DNA of 57,548 nucleotides from Pontibacter fetidus (GTDB taxonomy: Bacteria; Bacteroidota; Bacteroidia; Cytophagales; Hymenobacteraceae): the NCBI RefSeq assembly GCF_010119545.1, contig NZ_JAAEAA010000024.1:1-57548 (forward strand), read 5' to 3'. The notes below the pieces were generated by a model that saw nothing but the letters and a program-made list of their open reading frames with translations, ran no database searches and had not been told where the DNA came from. Positions within the stretch are counted from its first letter, which is position 1, and the number at the start of each line of letters is the position of its first letter. This document shows, piece after piece, positions 33,582 to 42,668 of this stretch. The position numbers and the translations under genes were made by a program.

Positions 33582-34805
33582 ATGCTCAAAAAACTACTTA
33601 ACTCTTTCGCGTTGGCGTTGCATACCATCCGCACCAGGCTGTTCCATACTTTGCTGTCTATTTTGGGCATTGTGATAGGGGTGGGCGCGCTGGTAACGGT
33701 GCTTTCGCTGATAGATGGCATGGAACAATACGCCCGCGAACAAATAACCAACACTACGTCTTTGAAAGCTGTTATGATAGAGACAGATACCTACAAACGC
33801 GTGAACGATGTGCGCCTGCAAAAAGAAAACTATAGTTACCTGACCTATGAGCGCTTCCGGGCCTTCGACGAGGCCATGACTTTACCGGCCACAGGTTATA
33901 TAGCATTTAAGCAGAACAGCGAAGTACAGCTGCCGGATAGCAGCAGCATTGGCGCTGTAGTGCAGGGTATAAACACAATCCATCCTACAGCCGCAACTAT
34001 AGCAACCGGTCGCCTTTTCTCGCCCCAGGATGTGGCAGCCAAATCACCTGTAGCTTTTGTAAATCATGCCTTCGCTAAACAAGCTGCTGGCAAAAGTCCG
34101 GCACAAACTATAATTGGGCAAACCATAACCTGTAAAGCTAAAGCAGTGAAAGTAATTGGTGTGCTGCAAGCCCAAAAGCAGGAGCAGCCCGAAGTTTACC
34201 TGCCCATCAGCCTGTTTACAGATGATGAACTGAAGACCGACCCGCCGCGCGTGGTGTTTGAGGTAGAGAATGTAGAGCAGGTGCAGGCTTTTAAAAAGAA
34301 TGCAGAAACATGGCTCAAAACGGAATTTGCCACCGATACCACCGATTTCAGGGTGATGACCAACGAGGCCAGGGTAGAGCAGGCCGCAAAAGGTTTTTTA
34401 TTATTCCGGGTAATTATGGGGCTTATAGTTGGTATCTCGGTTATAGTTGGCGGCATCGGCGTTATGAATGTGCTGCTGATATCAATAACAGAGCGAACCG
34501 TGGAGATTGGTGTGCGCAAAGCCATGGGTGCCAAAAAACGCGACATCCTGCTGCAGTTCCTGGCCGAGTCGGTTACAGTGTCGTTGTTTGGCAGTTTGCT
34601 TGGCCTGGTGCTGGGCATACTTGCTACATTGGGTATTGTACCTATCATCAAAGCCCTTACAGATGTTCCGTTCCAGGCGGCTTATACGTTAGATACTTTC
34701 CTGGTGATAACCATCGTTGCCATTGTCATCGGCATTGTATTCGGGACCTACCCGGCCACGCGCGCAGCCAGGCTAAATCCGGTAGAGGCAATCCGGAGAG
34801 AGTAA
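33582..34805 (+). CDS. MacB/FtsX-type ABC transporter permease
   Basis: About 407 aa from ATG 33582 (an upstream ATG at 33501 adds a non-homologous 27 residues). A first transmembrane helix after TIRTRLFHTLLSILGIVIGV (about 12-36), a large periplasmic domain of the MacB-PCD type (about 40-270), then three helices near 285-310, 335-365 and 375-400 with the usual ISITERTVEIGVRKAMGAKK and ATRAARLNPVEAIRRE at the end. It has no ATPase partner next to it, so the pump (possibly a macrolide/peptide/lipoprotein exporter) is incomplete in this window. It is divergent from the BlaI operon. Confidence 0.9.
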   Translation: MLKKLLNSFALALHTIRTRLFHTLLSILGIVIGVGALVTVLSLIDGMEQYAREQITNTTSLKAVMIETDTYKRVNDVRLQKENYSYLTYERFRAFDEAMTLPATGYIAFKQNSEVQLPDSSSIGAVVQGINTIHPTAATIATGRLFSPQDVAAKSPVAFVNHAFAKQAAGKSPAQTIIGQTITCKAKAVKVIGVLQAQKQEQPEVYLPISLFTDDELKTDPPRVVFEVENVEQVQAFKKNAETWLKTEFATDTTDFRVMTNEARVEQAAKGFLLFRVIMGLIVGISVIVGGIGVMNVLLISITERTVEIGVRKAMGAKKRDILLQFLAESVTVSLFGSLLGLVLGILATLGIVPIIKALTDVPFQAAYTLDTFLVITIVAIVIGIVFGTYPATRAARLNPVEAIRRE

Positions 34806-34855
34806 AACAAGCCACTGCAAACTATAGTAGTTAACTATAGCAACTATAAAAAACT

Positions 34856-35839
34856 ATGAAAGCCATACTTGTTAAACAACCCGGCGGACCGGAGCAACTT
34901 ATTTTGGGAGAGTATGAACAGCCGCTGCCATCGCCAAACGAACTGTTGGTAAAAGTATACGCCACCGCCCTGAACCGTGCCGACACCCTGCAGCGCCAGG
35001 GTAAATATCCGCCACCCAAAGGTGCCAGCCCTATACTTGGGTTAGAGATAGCAGGTGTAGTTGAAGAAGCAGGAATTAATTGTACAACGTATAAAAAAGG
35101 CGATAAGGTGTTTGGGTTGCTTCCTGGTGGCGGGTATGCCGAATATGCTGTTATCAGTGAGGAAATGGCCATGCCTATACCAGACAACCTGAGTTTTGAA
35201 GAAGCTGCCGCTATACCCGAAGTTTTTTTAACGGCCTGGCAGGCATTGGTGTGGCTGGGCAAACTACAGCCCGGCGAACGTGTACTGTTGCATGCTGGTG
35301 CCAGCGGAGTAGGTACAGCCGCCATACAACTTGCCCGCGCACTTAATGCCGAAGTACTGGTTACAGCCTCCGAAAGTAAACTGCAAGCCTGCCTGGACTT
35401 GGGTGCCCACAAAGCCATTAACTATAAAGAAGTACCTTTCGAGGATGAAGTGCTGGCCTATACCAACAGCGAAGGCGTAGATGTGATCGTTGATTTTATA
35501 GCCGGACCATACTTTAACCAGAACCTCGACTGCCTGCGGCTGGATGGACGCCTGGTTATACTTGCCAGTTTAGGCGGCGGCAAAGTGTCAGAAGTAGACC
35601 TTAGGAAAATACTATCTAAACGGTTGCAGGTTATCGGTTCCACGCTACGTTCCCGCTCCAAAGATTACCAGATAAAACTTACCGAAGACCTTGCGCAATT
35701 TGCCTTGCCCTTGTTTAAAGCCGGAAAGCTAAAACCTGTAATAGATTCGGTTTATAGTTGGGAAGATGTGGCCGAAGCCCACCGCTACATAGAGCAAAAC
35801 AAGAACATAGGCAAGATCGTGCTGCGGGTTAATTCCTGA
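34856..35839 (+). CDS. NAD(P)H:quinone oxidoreductase / zinc-free MDR family
   Basis: A 327-aa protein of the medium-chain reductase family. GPEQLILGEYEQPLPSPNEL at the start, the NRADTLQRQGKYPPPKGASP segment (about 41-60), and the NADPH-binding motif LLHAGASGVGTAAIQLARAL (about 143-162) are typical of quinone oxidoreductase/PIG3-type enzymes. There is no structural zinc-binding cysteine cluster. It is in the same direction as the permease, 50 bp after it, in a CTATAG-rich spacer. Substrate unknown. Confidence 0.88.
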   Translation: MKAILVKQPGGPEQLILGEYEQPLPSPNELLVKVYATALNRADTLQRQGKYPPPKGASPILGLEIAGVVEEAGINCTTYKKGDKVFGLLPGGGYAEYAVISEEMAMPIPDNLSFEEAAAIPEVFLTAWQALVWLGKLQPGERVLLHAGASGVGTAAIQLARALNAEVLVTASESKLQACLDLGAHKAINYKEVPFEDEVLAYTNSEGVDVIVDFIAGPYFNQNLDCLRLDGRLVILASLGGGKVSEVDLRKILSKRLQVIGSTLRSRSKDYQIKLTEDLAQFALPLFKAGKLKPVIDSVYSWEDVAEAHRYIEQNKNIGKIVLRVNS

Positions 35840-35917
35840 TGTTTCGGCTGTTGCAGGCACGGATATTTGTAAACAGAGTTATCTAACTAAGTCCTGCCAA
35901 GCCTGATCAAAAACAAA

Positions 35918-35953
35918 AAGGACAAAAGAGCTATAGTTGCGTCTTTTGTCCTT
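35918..35953. terminator. Bidirectional terminator between oxidoreductase and RluA
   Basis: AAGGACAAAAGA (35918-35929), loop GCTATAGTTGCG, TCTTTTGTCCTT (35942-35953). A perfect 12-bp stem with CTATAG in the loop. Confidence 0.8.
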
Positions 35954-35979
35954 CGGTAAATCTTCCTTTGTTAAAATAT

Positions 35980-36690
35980 TTATTGCGCCTTTAGTTGCTT
36001 CAGCAGCACGGCAAAATCTTTTGGGTAAGGTGCTTCTATTTTTATCGGCTCGTCGTTCATTAAATTAAAGCCAATGGTATGAGCGTGCAGTGCAAAACGT
36101 TTAATAAGCGGCTGCTCTTCGGTATCATTCTTTAAATTAAATTTTCGCTTCAGGCTGCTCAGGTATAAATTTTCTCCACCATACAACTCGTCTCCAACTA
36201 TAGGTGCTTTCAGCGATGCCAGGTGAACGCGAATCTGGTGCAAACGCCCCGTTACAGGCATACATTCTACCAAGGTGTGGCGGCTATAGTTTTCTAAAGT
36301 GGTAAAGTAGGTTTCGGCTGGCTTACCCTGGGGGGTAAGTTTGGCCACGCCTTTTGCATTTGGCAGAATAGCCTTGCTTACCAACTGATCCTCAAAATTA
36401 AATGTACCCCAAACCACAGCATGGTATACTTTGTACACCTGGCGGTGCTCAAACTGCATCGACATGTGGCGGTAAGCTTCCGGGTTTTTAGCAAATACCA
36501 GGCAACCTGAAGTATCCTTATCCAGGCGGTGGCAGGCTTGCAGGTCCGGACTATACTGGCGCGCAATCTTCAACAAGTTGGTAGTATTGGGTGTTCTGTC
36601 TTCCAGGGTTGCCAGGAAGGGCGGTTTATTAACTACAATGTAGTCTTCGTTCTCAAATATGATCAGGTCTTTAAAAACCGGGTATTTCAT
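35980..36690 (-). CDS. RluA-family RNA pseudouridine synthase
   Basis: A 236-aa enzyme that isomerises uridines in rRNA or tRNA. The core motif is ACHRLDKDTSGCLVFAK (about 52-68) with catalytic Asp57. MPVTGRLHQIRVHLASLKAP follows, and FALHAHTIGF lies near the end. It has no S4 domain at the start, so it is close to RluA rather than RluC/D. The RNA target is not known. It is convergent with the oxidoreductase. Confidence 0.9.
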   Translation of the reverse strand: MKYPVFKDLIIFENEDYIVVNKPPFLATLEDRTPNTTNLLKIARQYSPDLQACHRLDKDTSGCLVFAKNPEAYRHMSMQFEHRQVYKVYHAVVWGTFNFEDQLVSKAILPNAKGVAKLTPQGKPAETYFTTLENYSRHTLVECMPVTGRLHQIRVHLASLKAPIVGDELYGGENLYLSSLKRKFNLKNDTEEQPLIKRFALHAHTIGFNLMNDEPIKIEAPYPKDFAVLLKQLKAQ

Positions 36691-37114
36691 GGGTACTTAT
36701 ACTTTGTCTGGCACAACTATACTTTAAGCCATGCATCCTGCAAAGATACTGATAAAAATTGCTGATTGTTTATTGTTGGGTATGTGTTGGTTTAATCTGG
36801 AGTTTGTGGATTGTTTCAGTCTTCGGAGTTTAGATAGTTACTATGAGTGTTTGGCTATAGTTTCATAGCAGTCGAGCCACCCCTAACCCTCAGCGCGACG
36901 CTCGCTACTTTCGAACTCTCGTTCTCGGTAGTCTAAGGTGGGAAATTTTATCGACTACATTTTTTTGTCATCCTGAAAGGATCTTGTGGGAACGGAGGTT
37001 AAGCCTTTGCTATAACACGCCCCTGCCCCTCTCAAGAGCGGAATTTTATGTCTCAGCTATATTCTGCCTTTGCTATAGTTTGATTTATAGTTCTATAGTT
37101 ACAGCCTAAGAATC
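36691..37114. repeat. Repeat-filled gap, first part
   Basis: No gene. About 36880-36960 holds C-run and GCGACGCTCGC/ACTCTCGTT hairpin-like pieces. 36967-37015 is a GTCATCCTGAAAGGATC copy followed by GGAGGTTAAGCCTTTGC, matched in reverse near 9083-9133. 37016-37050 is a C/G-run piece. Several CTATAGTT motifs follow. Confidence 0.5.
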
Positions 37115-37340
37115 GGACAGGTCGCGACCTGTCCCTACGAAACTATTATCATGATCAATGTCGAAGCAAGTAGTTTCAAACTATAACTAAGCGGTCAATA
37201 GTAGAAATATCGCAGTCTTTGGGTTGAGCGCCTTTGACTTGTTGCGTTGCCGATAGGCAATCCGAGGCACGAGGATAGCAAGAAGGCAGCAGCGCGATGC
37301 CCGAAGACGGGGCCTCCCGGCCGTGAGGGAGCCAAAGCCA
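37115..37340 (-). repeat. Composite repeat, copy B (inverted copy of 4159-4402)
   Basis: Begins with the perfect 20-bp palindrome GGACAGGTC-GC-GACCTGTCC (37115-37134), then about 75 bp of variable sequence, then the conserved block 37209-37340, which reads on the minus strand like copy A (CTTTGGCTCCCTCACGG to CTGCGAT). The gap length between the palindrome and the block is the same in both copies (about 75 bp). It lacks the roughly 18-20 bases present in copy A. Confidence 0.8.
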
Positions 37341-37425
37341 ACTATAGAACTATAGGCAAGTAAAGCTCCCAGGAATACAGGAAGTTTGAAAGGATAGCCT
37401 GATTCAAACAGCCAATAATCAGCAA

Positions 37426-38460
37426 TTATTTCGCTTTTGGTAGTTTAAACCGTAACGTAGACCCTTTGCCTACAGTACTAGTAATGGCTATGAAAGAACG
37501 GTGGGCTTCTACGATGTGCTTGGAAATGGACAAACCTAAGCCGGAACCTCCCTCCGTGCGGGCTCGGCTCTTATCTATCCTGTAAAAACGCTCGAAAACA
37601 CGGTTAATATGCTCTTCGGAAATGCCTTTGCCATCGTCGGCAACGGTGATAGTGTATCTCTTCCTGCCTTCACTAAACGACACCCAGATGTTACCTCCAT
37701 CACGGCCATACTTTATGGCATTATCAATCAGGTTAATAAATACTTGCCGGATGCGGTTGGGGTCGGCGTGCAGGTTAATGTGTTGATTGGGCTGTGCTTC
37801 CAGGTGTAGCGTAATCTGGCGGGAGGTGGCTTTCTGCTCCAACTGCTCAAATACTTCCTTTACAAGTGGCACTACATCAAAATTGCGTTTCTGCATTTTA
37901 ATAACGCCATTCTCTAACTGCGAAATGCTGATCAGATCCTGCACCAGCGTGTCAAGCCCATCTAAACTGGTGGCCGCTTTCTGTAGAAACTTATCGCGTA
38001 CATTTATGTCGTTTATGGCACCATCCAACAAGGTATGTATGAAGCCCTGCGCAGCAAAAATGGGGGTCTTCAGTTCATGCGACACATCGGCCAGAAACTC
38101 GCTGCGTAAGGTTTGCAGTTGTTTCAGTTCATCAATTTCCAGCTGTTTTTTGGCGGCAATCTCGTAAATTTCATTCTTTATTTTTAGCAGCGGGTCGGCT
38201 GTAAAAAAGGAGCGGCCTTCGGCCTGTGAGTTGTCGCGGCGTTTTATGCGTTCCAAGGTAGAGTATATGTTCTTTATTTCGCGGAGCACCAGTGCCTCGT
38301 AAGAAAAGTACACCAACAGAAAGCAGACCATAAAAACAATAACCAACGCAACTATAAGCCCCTGCGATGTAAAGTAAGTAGCTAATGCCAGAAAGGCGGT
38401 AAGCACCAAAGCCACCGCCAATGCTATAAGTACAGTTAACGAACGGGAATTCAGATTCAT
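37426..38460 (-). CDS. Membrane sensor histidine kinase, PhoR-like
   Basis: A 344-aa protein. Two transmembrane helices near 8-28 and 36-56 with almost no periplasmic part are followed by a linker, then the HisKA domain with phospho-acceptor His128 (LADVSHELKTPIFAAQGFIH) and the ATPase domain (FINLIDNAIKYGRDGG N-box, VADDGKGISEEH G1, GGSGLGLSISKHIVEA G2). The pattern SHELKTPIFAAQGFI is that of PhoR-type kinases that signal phosphate limitation, but no PAS domain or pho genes are here. Sits 5 bp after the response regulator gene. Confidence 0.9.
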   Translation of the reverse strand: MNLNSRSLTVLIALAVALVLTAFLALATYFTSQGLIVALVIVFMVCFLLVYFSYEALVLREIKNIYSTLERIKRRDNSQAEGRSFFTADPLLKIKNEIYEIAAKKQLEIDELKQLQTLRSEFLADVSHELKTPIFAAQGFIHTLLDGAINDINVRDKFLQKAATSLDGLDTLVQDLISISQLENGVIKMQKRNFDVVPLVKEVFEQLEQKATSRQITLHLEAQPNQHINLHADPNRIRQVFINLIDNAIKYGRDGGNIWVSFSEGRKRYTITVADDGKGISEEHINRVFERFYRIDKSRARTEGGSGLGLSISKHIVEAHRSFIAITSTVGKGSTLRFKLPKAK

Positions 38461-38465
38461 GTAAC

Positions 38466-39158
38466 TCAGTCGGTATTAAACTTGTAGCCAACACCTTTTA
38501 TAGTTCGGATGTGGTCTTCGCCTACTTTTTCGCGCACCTTCCGGATGTGCACATCCACTGTTCTGGGGATTACATACACATCGCTGCCCCAGATGCTGTT
38601 CAGTAGTTCTTCGCGGGTAAATACTTTGTTGGGCGTAGTTGCCAGGAAAGCCAGCAGTTCAAATTCTTTTTTAGGAAGCACGATCTTTTGTTCGCCTTTA
38701 TACACGGCAAAGCTGGTGCGGTCAATTTTAAGGCCTGCTATAGTTATTACCTGTTCCTGTTCTTTTTGCTGGTCATCGCGGCGGGCAAAAGCTGCGAGGC
38801 GGCTCAGCAAAGCGCGTGGTTTAATGGGCTTGGTAATAAAATCGTCGGCGCCGGCATCAAACGCAGCTACTTCCGAAAACTCTTCGGCGCGGGCCGTCAG
38901 GAAAATAATGTGTGTTTGTTTGAAGTCCGGCATTTTGCGCAGCTCGCGGCAGGCGGCTATTCCATCCAGTACGGGCATCATCACATCCATCAGAATAACA
39001 TCGGGCTTAAAAGCCTGTGCCATTTCAATCGCTTTCCTGCCATTTTCGGCTTGCGCCACTTCGTAGCCTTCTACCGTCAGGTTATAGTGCAGCAGTTCCA
39101 CAATATCGGGCTCATCGTCCACTATCAGTATTTTGTAGTTTGTTGATGCAGTTTGCAC
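38466..39158 (-). CDS. Response regulator, PhoB/OmpR-type winged-helix
   Basis: A 230-aa protein. The receiver domain (8-125) carries acidic DDEPD, phospho-acceptor Asp58 (VILMDVMMPVLDG) and Lys of FITKPIKPRALLSRL. The DNA-binding domain (about 135-228) ends VDVHIRKVREKVGEDHIRTI and GVGYKF, typical of OmpR/PhoB. First gene of the pair; the kinase follows after 5 bp. Confidence 0.94.
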   Translation of the reverse strand: MQTASTNYKILIVDDEPDIVELLHYNLTVEGYEVAQAENGRKAIEMAQAFKPDVILMDVMMPVLDGIAACRELRKMPDFKQTHIIFLTARAEEFSEVAAFDAGADDFITKPIKPRALLSRLAAFARRDDQQKEQEQVITIAGLKIDRTSFAVYKGEQKIVLPKKEFELLAFLATTPNKVFTREELLNSIWGSDVYVIPRTVDVHIRKVREKVGEDHIRTIKGVGYKFNTD

Positions 39159-39332
39159 GGGTATGTTACTTAGGATGAACTGATCGCTTTTGCGTTATAG
39201 TTTAAAATTTCGGCCTTCGGCCCAGGTTCTATACTTTAACTATGGTAAAGGTACTAATCATTTATGCAAACTGCTCAGCTACAGTTAAATGTTAATATTT
39301 TCTTAACACTGGCTTGTGGTAAGTGCATTAAA

Positions 39333-39356
39333 AAAGCCAGCGGTGTGGCTGGCTTT
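39333..39356 (-). terminator. Terminator of the DUF3108 gene
   Basis: AAAGCCAGC, loop GGTGTG, GCTGGCTTT. In the minus direction it precedes a run of T. Confidence 0.7.
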
Positions 39357-39361
39357 CTTCT

Positions 39362-40168
39362 TTAGTTTTTAGCTACTAGTTTATGCTTCAGGTTTTTATG
39401 TTCGTACAGGTCTACTTTAAGCGAGCCTACAAACATTTCGGCCTCAATTAAAACCGGTATCTTGTTATTATCATCTGATAAGTATACGGCAATGGCATTC
39501 TCGCCTTTAAACATTTCGTTCTTCGGCATTTTAGGCACCAGTTTTATGGCTTTTATCTTTCCGGCTTTTGTAGATACCGTTTCGCGGCCTTTGTAAGTCA
39601 CTTCCATGTCAAAGTTCTCGTTATCAAAAAAACCTTTCACGTTCACTTTGTCGCCTTTGCGCATGTTGTCATAGTCCAGTGTTCGCAAAAAGTAAAAGCC
39701 ACTTACAATGTCCTGCACGTTATCCGATACTTTATGGCTGCTGGTCTTTTCCGGGTCTTTCTTTTTCTTAGACTTAACGGCAGCGGTGTTGCTTACATGG
39801 TTAAAATCTACCGTTTCTTTTTTGCGGTAGCTGCCTTCTTCTATGCTCCTATGGAAGCGGTGCGGAACTATAGCTGCCGTATCAATATAAGACTGCCAGG
39901 TATCACGGACTCTGATAAACAGGTCGAAAGAGCTGCTGGTTCTGCCATACACGGTAGCACGGTAGCTAGGGCGGCCATTTATAGTATACAGTTGTTTAGA
40001 TACATCTATAGTTGCCTCGGCAGCTGTAATAGGTCCGTAATGTACTTTATACTTTAAGATCTCACCAGTCGAAAAACTCTCGTTACGGATTATGCGCATT
40101 CTGTCTTTTGCATTAAAAGCAGAAAGTACGATCACTAGTAGAAGGATGATGGGAATGAGCTTCTTCAT
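39362..40168 (-). CDS. DUF3108 domain secreted protein
   Basis: About 268 aa from ATG 40168; M codons at 40177 and 40174 would only prefix the signal MKKLIPIILLLVIVLSAFNA. The mature domain starts with GEILKYKVHYGPITAAEATI, typical of DUF3108, and includes RVRDTWQSYIDTAAIVPHRF and several basic stretches (KKKKDPEK). The family is found in the periplasm of Bacteroidota and has no proven function. Monocistronic. Confidence 0.85.
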   Translation of the reverse strand: MKKLIPIILLLVIVLSAFNAKDRMRIIRNESFSTGEILKYKVHYGPITAAEATIDVSKQLYTINGRPSYRATVYGRTSSSFDLFIRVRDTWQSYIDTAAIVPHRFHRSIEEGSYRKKETVDFNHVSNTAAVKSKKKKDPEKTSSHKVSDNVQDIVSGFYFLRTLDYDNMRKGDKVNVKGFFDNENFDMEVTYKGRETVSTKAGKIKAIKLVPKMPKNEMFKGENAIAVYLSDDNNKIPVLIEAEMFVGSLKVDLYEHKNLKHKLVAKN

Positions 40169-40383
40169 ATGCATCATTTAAGGGTCTGTATCAATAGCAG
40201 GATTTATTCAACTATCATACCAACTCGGTACGGCGCCTACCATTTACGGCCTTGCCTTTACAGAATTATTATAGGTTATTTTTTAAAAATACTTGTTGTT
40301 CTTAACTATGTGTACCTCTTTTTATACTTTGTTATACATTGCAAGTTAGCATTTTATCTTACTTTTTTACTGTACGGGGTATA

Positions 40384-40416
40384 AAAAAAGGTGCTATACA
40401 TATAGCACCTTTTTTG
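40384..40416 (-). terminator. recA terminator
   Basis: GGTGCTATA-CA-TATAGCACC, a perfect 9-bp stem flanked by a run of A and a run of T. It is bidirectional in principle. Confidence 0.8.
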
Positions 40417-40440
40417 TTATTTTAGTTCAGGAAATAATGT

Positions 40441-41490
40441 TCATTCTCCTCTGTCAGCTGATTTATCTTCCATCACTTCGGCTACTTTTTCAGGCTCGCC
40501 TTTAACTATAGCTCTGATCTTCTGCTCGATCTCATCCATCAGTTCCGGGTTATCCAATAGTATCTGCTTCACGCCATCGCGGCCCTGGCCCAACTTGTTA
40601 CCGTCATATGAGAACCAAGATCCTGATTTCTGCACAATGTTCAGCTCAACGCCCAGGTCAAGTATCTCACCTACTTTAGAAATACCTTCGCCGTACATAA
40701 TGTCGAATTCAACTACTTTAAACGGAGGCGCTACTTTGTTCTTCACAACTTTCACGCGGGTACGGTTACCGGTAATGTTATCGGCATTCTCTTTAATCTG
40801 TCCGATACGACGGATATCCAGACGTACTGAAGCGTAGAATTTAAGGGCGTTACCACCGGTTGTAGTTTCAGGGTTACCGAACATCACACCAATTTTCTCA
40901 CGCAACTGGTTGATGAAGATACAGCAGCATCCTGTTTTGTTAATGGTACCGGTTAACTTACGAAGTGCCTGCGACATCAAACGTGCCTGAAGACCCATTT
41001 TGCTGTCACCCATGTCGCCTTCCAGTTCGCCTTTCGGTACCAGAGCAGCAACAGAGTCAATAACAATAATGTCAATAGCGCCAGAACGAATCAGGTGGTC
41101 AGCGATCTCAAGAGCCTGCTCACCGTTATCCGGCTGCGAGATAAGTAAGTTTTCGGTATCAATACCTAATTTTTCGGCATATGCCTTATCAAAAGCGTGT
41201 TCTGCGTCAATAAATGCAGCCAGACCGCCCTGGCGTTGCGCCTCGGCAATGGCATGCATGGTAAGCGTTGTTTTACCAGATGATTCCGGCCCGTAGATTT
41301 CAATAACACGGCCACGTGGCAAACCGCCAATACCCAAAGCTATGTCCAACCCAAGAGACCCTGTAGATATTGCAGGAATGTCTTCTACCTTGTTGTCGCT
41401 AAGCTTCATTACAGTGCCTTTACCGTAAGTCTTGTCGAGCTTGTCGATGGTCAGCTGCAGGGCTTTAAGTTTTTCGTTGCTTACACTCAT
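40441..41490 (-). CDS. recA: Recombinase RecA
   Basis: A 349-aa strand-exchange protein for recombination repair. Walker A is [20 protein letters not shown] (about 65-84), Walker B is [10 protein letters not shown], and the DNA loop L1 region is [31 protein letters not shown] and [12 protein letters not shown] are conserved. It shows the normal acidic C-terminal tail. Monocistronic. Confidence 0.98.
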   Translation of the reverse strand: MSVSNEKLKALQLTIDKLDKTYGKGTVMKLSDNKVEDIPAISTGSLGLDIALGIGGLPRGRVIEIYGPESSGKTTLTMHAIAEAQRQGGLAAFIDAEHAFDKAYAEKLGIDTENLLISQPDNGEQALEIADHLIRSGAIDIIVIDSVAALVPKGELEGDMGDSKMGLQARLMSQALRKLTGTINKTGCCCIFINQLREKIGVMFGNPETTTGGNALKFYASVRLDIRRIGQIKENADNITGNRTRVKVVKNKVAPPFKVVEFDIMYGEGISKVGEILDLGVELNIVQKSGSWFSYDGNKLGQGRDGVKQILLDNPELMDEIEQKIRAIVKGEPEKVAEVMEDKSADRGE

Positions 41491-41521
41491 GTGTTCTTTC
41501 TTATTTAGCTTGATTTGATTG

Positions 41522-41552
41522 TGAAATTACGACTTTCAGATCCAATATGCAA
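41522..41552 (-). promoter_or_regulatory. Possible recA promoter
   Basis: Minus strand: TTG (41550-41552), 20-bp spacer, TAATTTCA (41522-41529), close to TAnnTTTG. It lies about 32 bp before the start codon. No LexA-like inverted repeat was recognised. Nothing else but AT-rich DNA and CTATAG motifs is seen to 41874. Confidence 0.4.
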
Positions 41553-41874
41553 AAAAGTTAACCTATATTTTGCTAATTATTTTAGCTGATTGTTGCTGTC
41601 TTTTCTTAACATACCTGCAACCTGTTTTGTCCCATTTTGTCGGCTTTTTTCTTACTTATTTTTAAAGCTTTTTAAGGATAAAGGTATTGTGCTATAGTTG
41701 GTTAGTTTATGTTAGCTATAGTTGCTGCCTGTCAGGGTTTTACAAAATCAAATGGTGTCATGCTAAAAATATTGGAATTTATAAGGGCGTGTTCATCTGA
41801 TAGTAAGTACCTGTGCTTGGCGCCATTAATACGGCACCAATTCAAATCTATAGCTATAGTTTAAAAAATAGTGG

Positions 41875-42507
41875 CTATACCAGTGCTGTGCTGTTCTCCG
41901 ATCCTTGTTGCTGGCGTAGTTTTTCAAAGTCGGTGCGGGTCATACCAAAGTAAGTAAGGTCGTGCAGTTCATCCGAATCAAAACCTCTAAAATCGCTGCG
42001 CAGTGTGCCTTCTTCTACAAAGCCATTTTCCAAGGCAAGTTCGCCGTAAAATTTATTGCTGGCTGTGCAGCGTATGTATACTTTGTTCAGGTGTAGCAGA
42101 TCGAATGCAAACTGCAGTATACTTTTCAGGGCTTCCTCAACCAGGCTTTTAGTTTCAGGCCAGCCGGTAAAATATAAGCCTATTTCAGCTTTGGGTATTT
42201 TATGATCCACATTCTTCAATGCAATATCACCCAGGTACCTGTTGTCAGCTTTTGTCCAGACACCAAAATCAAAGGTCTTGCGGTTGTCCCAGTCAGTGCG
42301 GAGTTGTTGCATCTGTATGCGGGCATCTTCAAGTGCTTTAACCCTTGCCAGCCTACCGCTATAAGCTGGATATAATGAGCTGCTGTTTTCCTGCAAAACG
42401 CGGATGAAATCGTTTTCATCTCCTTCCTGATATGGCCGAAGTATAAGCTGATTTGTCTCCAGGCGTTCGTCCAGAGAATCAGGTAGAATATTAAATAATA
42501 GGCTCAT
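41875..42507 (-). CDS. GNAT N-acetyltransferase, RimJ/RimL type
   Basis: A 210-aa protein. The start segment RLETNQLILRPYQEGDENDF and the region ALKSILQFAFDLLHLNKVYI with TASNKFYGELALENGFVEEG are usual for ribosomal-protein-type acetyltransferases. The acetyl-CoA loop, KAEIGLYFTGWPETKSLVEE, is less canonical than in the other two GNATs of this window. Acceptor unknown. It is divergent from the SDR gene. Confidence 0.82.
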   Translation of the reverse strand: MSLLFNILPDSLDERLETNQLILRPYQEGDENDFIRVLQENSSSLYPAYSGRLARVKALEDARIQMQQLRTDWDNRKTFDFGVWTKADNRYLGDIALKNVDHKIPKAEIGLYFTGWPETKSLVEEALKSILQFAFDLLHLNKVYIRCTASNKFYGELALENGFVEEGTLRSDFRGFDSDELHDLTYFGMTRTDFEKLRQQQGSENSTALV

Positions 42508-42668
42508 GTAAATTGTACTATATGTAGAGTTTTAACTGATGCTTGTATCTTATTACGCTTTACAGGAGAATAGGTATAGCATTAACAGAACTATAAATAA
42601 TAAACATGAACAGCGCTAAATCGTTATTACTGAATACGTTCTATCAATTATTTAAATACTAATAAACT

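Noticed and set aside
34310..34834. 174-aa frame overlapping the ABC permease in another frame
   Set aside because: The permease frame has clear MacB/FtsX motifs; the alternative is low-complexity in Gly, Arg, Cys and His and fits a shadow.
41491..41874. SOS/LexA operator upstream of recA
   Set aside because: No recognisable inverted repeat of LexA type was found; the few dyads are CTATAG palindromes seen everywhere in the window.
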